From Stenocarpella maydis (Eukaryota > Ascomycota > Sordariomycetes > Diaporthales > Diaporthaceae), in NCBI GenBank assembly GCA_002270565.1, contig NQMI01000021.1:439044-503043 (forward strand): a DNA stretch of 64,000 nt. Direction: 5' to 3'. Position numbers and translations under genes: made by a program. The notes below the pieces were generated by a model that ran no database searches, had not been told where the DNA came from, and saw nothing but the letters and a program-made list of their open reading frames with translations. Below, in pieces: positions 57,475 through 64,000 of this stretch (position 1 is the stretch's first letter; each line of letters opens with the position of its first letter).

Positions 57475-59261
57475 GGCTTTGTTGATAGAAGTATCCACTG
57501 CGAAACTCCGTATAAAGAATGATGTTCTGTAGAAAGAAAACTCCAAGCTCCAGGGTCAAAAAGATTATCTTTAATGCACCATTACATGCAGTCAACTGGC
57601 GACTTGGCAGTTGGACATTCGCCACGTATTCACCAGCTTAATCCCCAGATGCATGTAACAATCATGTCTTTCCGAGTACAGTTCTAGGACCCGAGGCAGG
57701 TTACATCAGCCTTTGAACGGCAGGAAGAAAACTCTCTATACCATTGCCCAAGTATAACAATATAGGGAAAAGCTTTGGCTCCGTGTGCTCAGCTGGCCAG
57801 TAGAACCGAGCACAGCTCGCCGGAGAACGGGCTTCAGTGCTTGCGAAAAATGGGGGGGGGGGGCTGGACTTTCTCAACGGTGACTTCGTAGTTGTATCCC
57901 TCCTTCACGTCGTTGCCGCTATATTGCGGGCGATTAGCCCGCCGATAAGTAAAGGCGCTTGGTCATGCAGTCGGCAGTGCTTGTGCTACCATGCATGCCT
58001 TGGCTCAACCAGCCATGCTGGGGCAACAGGTTGTCAGAGCATTTTCAGCGGCCCCCTTTTCCATCTCCCGCGGGCTTCTGCAACTTGAGTTTAGCTCAAG
58101 GGATAGGAATGCTTGCTTGCCATTGCAATCCAACCCATATCGCATCTCCCAGCTGCCTGCTTAGACTCGGTGATAAGGCCAACTCCTTGGCAAAACCATA
58201 CAAGGGCACGTTTTGCATTGGTCGTGGGGGCATTACATGAGCAGAGGAGGAGATAGGGCGGGGGGAGGGGGGCGGCGGTTGTGTTGGCGAAGTTCGGATG
58301 TAGGCATGTGGGTGCCAAGCTGTCGGCGAGCCTGTTTGTGCGGATGGGCGCCGTTCGACGGCACACAACGACGGTAGAGGTGAGACGAGAGGGGTGAGAA
58401 GGCGACATAGAGAGATAGAAAATATCTCAGAGTCTTATATGTAAAAAAGGACAAAGACTTGATGCGAATATAGGTATATACACATTATGGATGCCCGCGT
58501 ACAAATACAATATATATATGTATATCGGCGTGGCTACGCCTTCTACTATTCATCCTTGAACCTCATCTTTCCTCTTGGCCTATCGTGAGATGTAGCAGAC
58601 CCCTTATTCAAGTTCATGGTTCGCACCTCCTTACCTACCTTGTCTCATCATGCCTCGTGGGCCATCACCTACAGATATCTCCAAGTGTCTCATGAGAAGA
58701 GAAGGGTAAGGGGCCGGGGAGGGGGGTGGGGGGCTGTGCCGCCAGGATTGAGGCATTTGGATTTGCAGGACGTCGAAAGGATTTTCTTCCAAATAGCTTT
58801 TGTTCATTTTTGAGTTGGGGGTATCTGACTGTATGTCTCCGTCTGCGATATAGCTAGTTGCCCCTCCTTCCATGTGCTGGAGTGTGTTGTGAAGGATGAC
58901 CACCGCATTTCGACAGCTTATACATAACGCCAGGATAATTTCATGTGCCAACCCAGCTTTCTTACATTTTGGGAGGCATTCCTGTCTTGCTGGGATTGAT
59001 AAATGAGCCCGCGGTCGCTGGTACGTATATACGTACGGATGTTATGCATCTGGTACAGCTGCCTTTCTGGGCCAAGGGACCCAACAGCTGGGGACGGCCC
59101 CCAAACCGCTTCGAGGTCCCGGCAGCATCCAAATCTACGTGGTAGGCGGGAGGAGCCGCATTAGCCAGGTGCGTGTTGTAGAAGGCGTCTCATGAGCTCG
59201 AGTAGATTGCCGCTTACGGTCCCAGTCCAACCCCAACCCAGCCATCGGTGGCGCGTGCTCC
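57475..59261. other. Spacer, no gene seen
   Basis: Contains a G run (57849-57859), an AT-rich microsatellite-like stretch (ATACAATATATATATGTATATC near 58500) and the 3' flank of the metaxin-like gene. No family-resembling ORF. Confidence 0.55.
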
Positions 59262-60730
59262 TCATGAGGTAATCACCACGCCTGGTAAAGGCATTCCGGG
59301 GTGCCTCAAGTTCGACTCTTCACACCTAGTGATCCAGCGAGACCCCCCCCCCCGGGTGTCATCTAGGTCATCCCAATACGAGTCGAGTATCCTCCGCGCA
59401 TGGGCGACGAGCCGCGGACACTCCAATACAATACGCCGGAGCGTGTCATCGCCCCATGCCTCGCCCGCTTCCCCCTCACCAGTACCATCAGAGGACGCCC
59501 GCGCGCCGTGCAGGACCAGGTAGACATAACTAAACACAGCGGCGTCGAACAGCGTCGGCTGCGGCGCGCCAAAGAACCACCCACTGCCGCTACCGCCGCC
59601 GGCCTCGGCCTCGGGGCCGGGGTACAGCAGCGCCTCGAGGGCGGCGAGTGCGCGGCGCGCGTCGGCGTAGATGCGGTCCGGGTCGATGGTCGGGGTCCCG
59701 CCCAGGGCCCAGGAGAGGAGGTCGCCGACGTTGCCCGACAGCTTCCACCCGTCCCCCGTAGCAGCACCACCAGGCCCCGCGGTTGTCGTCGTGGCCTCGG
59801 CGGACTTTGCGACCTCGTCCCTCGCGACGGCGCGCACGCGGCGCACCAGGGCGTCGCGGACGAGGCCCGAGCGGGAGCAAGGGTCGATGTACCAGCGGCG
59901 GAGGACGGGCTCGTTGGGCGGGGAGAGGTACAGGCTGTAGAGCCAGGCGGTGCGGAGGGGCCCGTCGAGGAGGGACTGGTAGGCCTGGCGGCGGCGGGCC
60001 TGGGACTGCAGCTGTGGGGTCGGGGCCTGCTGGGTCACGGTGGGCGGGGGCAGAGCGCCGTGCTGGGCGGCGTAGGCCTCTAGCCTTGAGGAGGGGATGG
60101 GGCGGGTGGCGCTCCCGTCGAGGCGGGCATATTGGTTTGTGCTTGTTGGGCTGCTGGCTGCTGTCTGTGTTGTCGGCGGGGCGATGGAGGGGAGCGGCGG
60201 AAGCAGGAAGGGGAGGGAGCCGGTGGGGGAGGCGTGGTTTGTTGAGGGACGGAGGTGGAATCTGACGCCGGCTATTCGGAGGAAGGCCTGTTTTGTAGGT
60301 CTGTGTCAGCTTGGGGCTCCCATCATGGTTGTTTGTGGTCTGGTGGTGATGGTGCCGGAGCAAGAGGGAGAGAGGATAGGAGCAGGGATCGGAGTGGCCG
60401 GCAGGTGGAGCTCCAGGATAGCCAATAAGCTAGCTGTAGCACCAATCGGTAGAGACACTGGAGGGCTGAAGGGCCCAGAGACGGCAGACTGACCTGCCAC
60501 TTCAGACACGAGGGGTTGTAGCTCGGGGCGCCGCGCGCGGCATCGTGGTCTGTGATGAAGACGTGGAGGGTGGGCAGGTCGGAGGGCGCTGGCGAGCGGC
60601 AGGGCAGCTCATTCGGGCGGTAGGTGACGAGGGGCACCGAGTCGAACAGGCGCTGGAGGGGCGCGGGCACGGGTGGGACCCAGCTCCTGCCGGGGGCGGC
60701 GGGGGGAGGTGACGAGGTGGATGTTGTCAT
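59262..60730 (-). CDS. sam37: Metaxin/Sam37-like mitochondrial outer-membrane protein
   Basis: Exons 60730-60494 and 60287-59262 (206-bp intron, phase 0, GTCAGT donor) give 420 residues. The N-terminal thioredoxin-like Tom37/metaxin domain reads LHVFITDHDAARGAPSYNPS, then CLKWQ joined by splicing to AFLRIAGVRFHLRPSTNHAS and PTGSLPFLLPP. This WQ-(A/V)-FLR...SN(N/T)HASPTG...LPFL pattern is diagnostic of metaxins. A GST-C-like helical domain follows (QAYQSLLDGPLRTAWLYSLY; AALEALLYPG; FFGAPQPTLFDAAVFSYVYL). Sam37 works in the sorting and assembly machinery that inserts beta-barrel proteins. A long Pro/Gln-rich linker (about 105-165) is lineage-specific. The C-terminus lacks an obvious membrane anchor. 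Sam37 versus a separate fungal metaxin cannot be fully resolved. Confidence 0.87.
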
Positions 60731-63700
60731 GACGGCTGCATTGGGATCGATGGCTGTCAGTTGTGCCAGGAAGTCGGCAACGGGAGTGGCAGGTTGCAGA
60801 GAATGCGTTGGAGCGCTGAGCCTTGCTGTGTTTGGTAGATCGGACAGACACAGGCCGGGTTGGCTGGGACGAAGGAGGTGGATGCTTGCGATGCGAGGGG
60901 TCGTCGGCCGGGGTGCTGGCTGGATGGCTGGCCAGCTGCTGTGGCTTCGAAATCGAAGGTTCGATAACGTCCACCACGACACTGGCACCACCCCACTCAC
61001 ACACACACTCGCCCACGTTCCGCCCGCACGTGTTTTGCCCCTCTACACCTTACGTCAGGCGGGCAGACAGGCATAATGACAGCTGCGCGCGGGCTTGGGT
61101 GGTGGGAATGATGATGCCATTTGCCAGGCTGGTGACCGACTGGCTGGCAATATATTGTGTGTATCTGACTGACACATGAGACGGGGCGTGATCATCTCGT
61201 CTCCCTACCCCTTCTTCTCCATTCCTGTCCCTCTCGCATGGTATAAGTGCACCTATTACGTACAATATCGCCGAGGAAACCAACACTTTTTGTCGCTCGT
61301 GGTTGATCTCAGGTCATAGCGCGGCAAAGCAGTGCAGAAAGGGCGGAAAAGGACGACCAGGAGGAAAAAACCAACTTGAAGACTTATTCATGCACCCACA
61401 GATGCGGTTAGTAAATGTTCTAATACCTACAGGGTCCAACTCGGGCCTATTGGGGCCAATCGATAATCGCTTGGCTATGGGGAATTAAAGTACAGCGTAG
61501 TGTAACGCGAAGAGAGAGAGAGGTAAAGAAAGAGAGAAAGAGAAAGAAGAAAAAAAATGCTGAGGGACCCTGGACCACATCTCACAATGAATGGAACTCT
61601 GCGAGGCGGTGGGACAACACCGGCATTCGCATTAGGGGGCATGAGCCCACGATCCCGAATATCCCCGGAGAGGAACCGGGATCCTGGTCCGGGCAGGTTC
61701 ACCGTTGCAACCAGTCTGTCGCAGTCCGGGACGCTTTTCCATGGTGACAAAACCATGTTGGAATTATTCGCCTCGTTATTGCTCTCACCGTTGCCTTGTC
61801 TGGTGGGTGACTGTCCCACCTCTGCTCGCGCCCCCTCGTCTTCTATAGGCGCGGTTGGAATTGCCTTCCCCTGCCCTTCTCCAATGCTTCTTCCTCTTCA
61901 GGACATACGCTCCATTGCTCCCTTTCTGTGCCTCGTAGCGAAATTCATCCCACGCCGGCAACAATCTCGGGCCCTGCTCTGCTTCCACATGCGAGGTGCT
62001 CTGTGGCTCGCAATGTCGCGAGAAGCAGCCTCCAGAGTGCCCCCGGCGAAGCGAGGGCCGTCTCTCGGACCCGGACCCGGGCGCCACCCCCCTTCCTGGT
62101 GTCCCCCTCCCTTGCACTCGCATACGGCGATAGGGAAGTGCTGGAGATGATTATCCCGCTAGTTCGTTGGAGCCGTCGTCGCTCAGCAGGTAGACAAACA
62201 GGCTCAGATAGATACGGCAGGTGAAACAAGGTTTGCAGTTTATCCAGATGGCCGAGCTGAGGATCAGCATGTGGCCCCTTTCCATATTGGCCCTTTTGCC
62301 GGCCTCCGTGCCTCGAGTCATCTAGCTGCGGCCCGCGGGCGCGCTCTGATTGCCTGATCCGGGGGTGAGAGGCCATCGTCGATTCGATCCGGCTCGATGG
62401 CTGGCAGAAGTACAGTAGTATCTTACACTAGGCAGGCCAGCCTGAAATGCACACCTGCAGTAGGACCTCACATATGTATGCCGCCTGGTAGCATTCCGTG
62501 CCTTGCCTGATTATCAGCCACGCACCATCTGGGCCCCGTCCTCCCCTGGCCAGCCCTGGGCCGACCACCTACATACACAGTAGTAGCTCCCTATAGCCCC
62601 CCATGGCACACGAGCTAGAATATCTACACTACGCGGGGGTGTATCGGGATGGGCTGATGGGCTGGCTTGCGGGCTACCCAGCACACAGCACCTCCCACAC
62701 CGGCCAGGCCTCAGCCGGCCGGTGTTTCAGCCCACATACGACACACACACACACACACTGGCAAAGAGACAAGACATTTACAACGGCCCCCCCCCCATAA
62801 TAGGCTGTAAATGCGGCACAAGCCAAGCAAAAATCGTCATGTCGAATGATCCGGGCCAGAGACTGGGCCGGCAAATCAGGAATCCGGGGGGGCAATGGTG
62901 ACGATTGACGAGCTTGAACTGCGTGCGGTGCGAGAGTGTGTGGATGGGAGAGTCACGTACCTCGTCGATACCGGACAGCGCGGTACGTCCCCCAGGTCTC
63001 GGCCGTCTTTCGGGAAACAGGAGGTACACGCGAGTGTGGGGCCCCAGATGCTTGTGTGTCGTAGAAGTGACAACTGGCCCAGAGTGATGGCTCCACGAGC
63101 CGCTCAACCGTTGTAGCTCCTGATAAGGCGAAGCTTGGGCGGGCACGGATCGATGACCTCTTGGAGAGGTACCGTTGGTACGTATCCTCTTCCCTCTCTC
63201 TTAGCGCTCGAGATTGGACCGCAACTCGATGAACCAACGACTTGGCTGGTGCAGAAGACCAACCAGTCCTTTCTGTCCCTGAGTATGTATGGTGGTTGTC
63301 AGTGTGGCTGTGACCGTCAGCCGGGAGACAACAAGTCTTTCTACGCACAAGGCACTTGCGCACGTATACTGTGTACGTAGATGCAACTGGCCAGTCCAGA
63401 GGAGGAAGGGAAGGAAGTAAGGAATCGGTGTGTGGTGATACTTGGGGGAAAAAAAAATCCCCCAAACGAGGCTCCACTACAGAGATACTCTCTCTCTTCT
63501 CTCCGCTGTCTCTGCTCCCTCCCTCTATCTCTGTTCGCGCTTTCGCCTCTTCCCACAAGCTTGCTACTCGCAAGATCGGACCCAGCAACCAGGATACGAC
63601 AACCAGGCACAGGGCAGGGCAGGACTGGCAAGGCAAGCCAAGACAGGGTCAGGCAGGGCAATCGTCACAACATTGAAGTCGGCATCGTCCGAGCCCCCCA

Positions 63701-64000
63701 CATAACCTCGGCGAAATACCGTATCACACTTTCTTCCTATCTACTCTACTATAGTACACTACCGTCTCCCGTCTTTTCTCTAGGCTCAAACCGGTCCGTC
63801 GGTCACAGCTACAATACTATTATATACAGGTACCGGCTGTGAGGTGAGGCGAGGCAAGGCGAGGCAAGGCCTGGCTCTAAACCTGACGTGAACCCTGGAT
63901 TGGGAGCTTTTCTCCAATCTCGTCTCTCTGTCGTTCCGTCACTACACTAATAATAAATCAAACAATCAACCAGTCAATCAGATATATCACCCCCAATTCC
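60731..64000. other. Terminal spacer, no gene seen
   Basis: 60731-61050 is the metaxin-like gene leader side. ORFs of up to 227 codons (62953-63636 minus, 61557-62150 plus) overlap others on both strands and lack family resemblance. It holds GA-rich (61508-61555), CA (62740-62757) and GAGGC/AAGGC repeats (63841-63872). The last 500 bases are C/T-rich on the plus strand and may be the leader of a gene starting beyond the window. Confidence 0.5.

Noticed and set aside
62953..63636. 227-codon minus-strand ORF near the right end
   Set aside because: Crosses microsatellite-like C/T tracts, has no domain, and has competing ORFs of similar length on the plus strand.
1..64000. CRISPR arrays, rRNA genes, prokaryotic operons, viral genes
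   Set aside because: None seen; the intron-containing genes and gene families are those of a filamentous fungus.

Overview
The window is nuclear DNA of a filamentous ascomycete (Pezizomycotina), most likely a sordariomycete. The evidence is short spliceosomal introns (mostly 50-200 bp, GT-AG with two GC-AG), GC-rich codon third positions, pyrimidine-rich leaders, long gene-poor spacers full of microsatellites, and fungus-specific gene families: a class III-type chitin synthase, an OPY2 anchor, the SIN protein Cdc14, a HET-domain relic and a fungal rhodopsin-domain protein. There is no CRISPR, operon or prokaryotic signature. All multi-exon models below were built by hand from splice consensus, reading phase and protein-family fit.

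Layout. 1-5.6 kb: the 3' part of a rhodopsin-domain membrane protein (+), a 576-bp foldback (palindromic) element with a matching target-site duplication, a single-pass membrane protein with a cysteine-rich ectodomain (-), and a PLP-dependent serine/threonine dehydratase (-). 6.8-15.6 kb: mitochondrial ketol-acid reductoisomerase ilv5 (-), a frameshifted gene remnant beside an AT-rich relic, the NEDD8-conjugating enzyme ubc12 (-), and a chitin synthase (-). 15.6-22 kb: a long gene-free spacer ending in the leader of OPY2 (+, 22-23.4 kb). 25.6-30.3 kb: GGPP synthase (-) and cdc14 (+). 30.7-32 kb: an extremely GC-rich, Gln-rich putative gene (-) of uncertain structure. 32-39.4 kb: a 7-kb gene desert holding only degraded coding-like scraps. 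39.5-44.6 kb: a secreted tyrosinase (+) with a repeat-encoding upstream ORF, then an indoleamine 2,3-dioxygenase (+). 48-54.2 kb: an Ies4-like INO80 subunit (+) and the seven-exon GID/CTLH subunit gid1/vid30 (+). 56.3-57.5 kb: a HET-domain pseudogene (-). 59.3-60.7 kb: a metaxin/Sam37-like outer-membrane protein (-). The remainder is spacer.

Function. Most genes are conserved housekeeping genes that do not form a pathway together: branched-chain amino acid synthesis, isoprenoid synthesis, neddylation, cell wall, septation, HOG-pathway anchoring, chromatin remodelling, protein degradation and mitochondrial biogenesis. The only functional pairing is tyrosinase next to indoleamine dioxygenase, two aromatic-amino-acid oxidases on the same strand.

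The most unusual observations concern gene architecture. One is a weak GC donor in gid1 whose 480-bp intron contains an intact 126-codon ORF and whose retention would give a SPRY-only protein. Another is a 47-residue upstream ORF in the tyrosinase leader, built from a 12-bp tandem repeat that encodes repeated Phe-Thr-Thr-Leu. The third is the foldback element with a clean target-site duplication.
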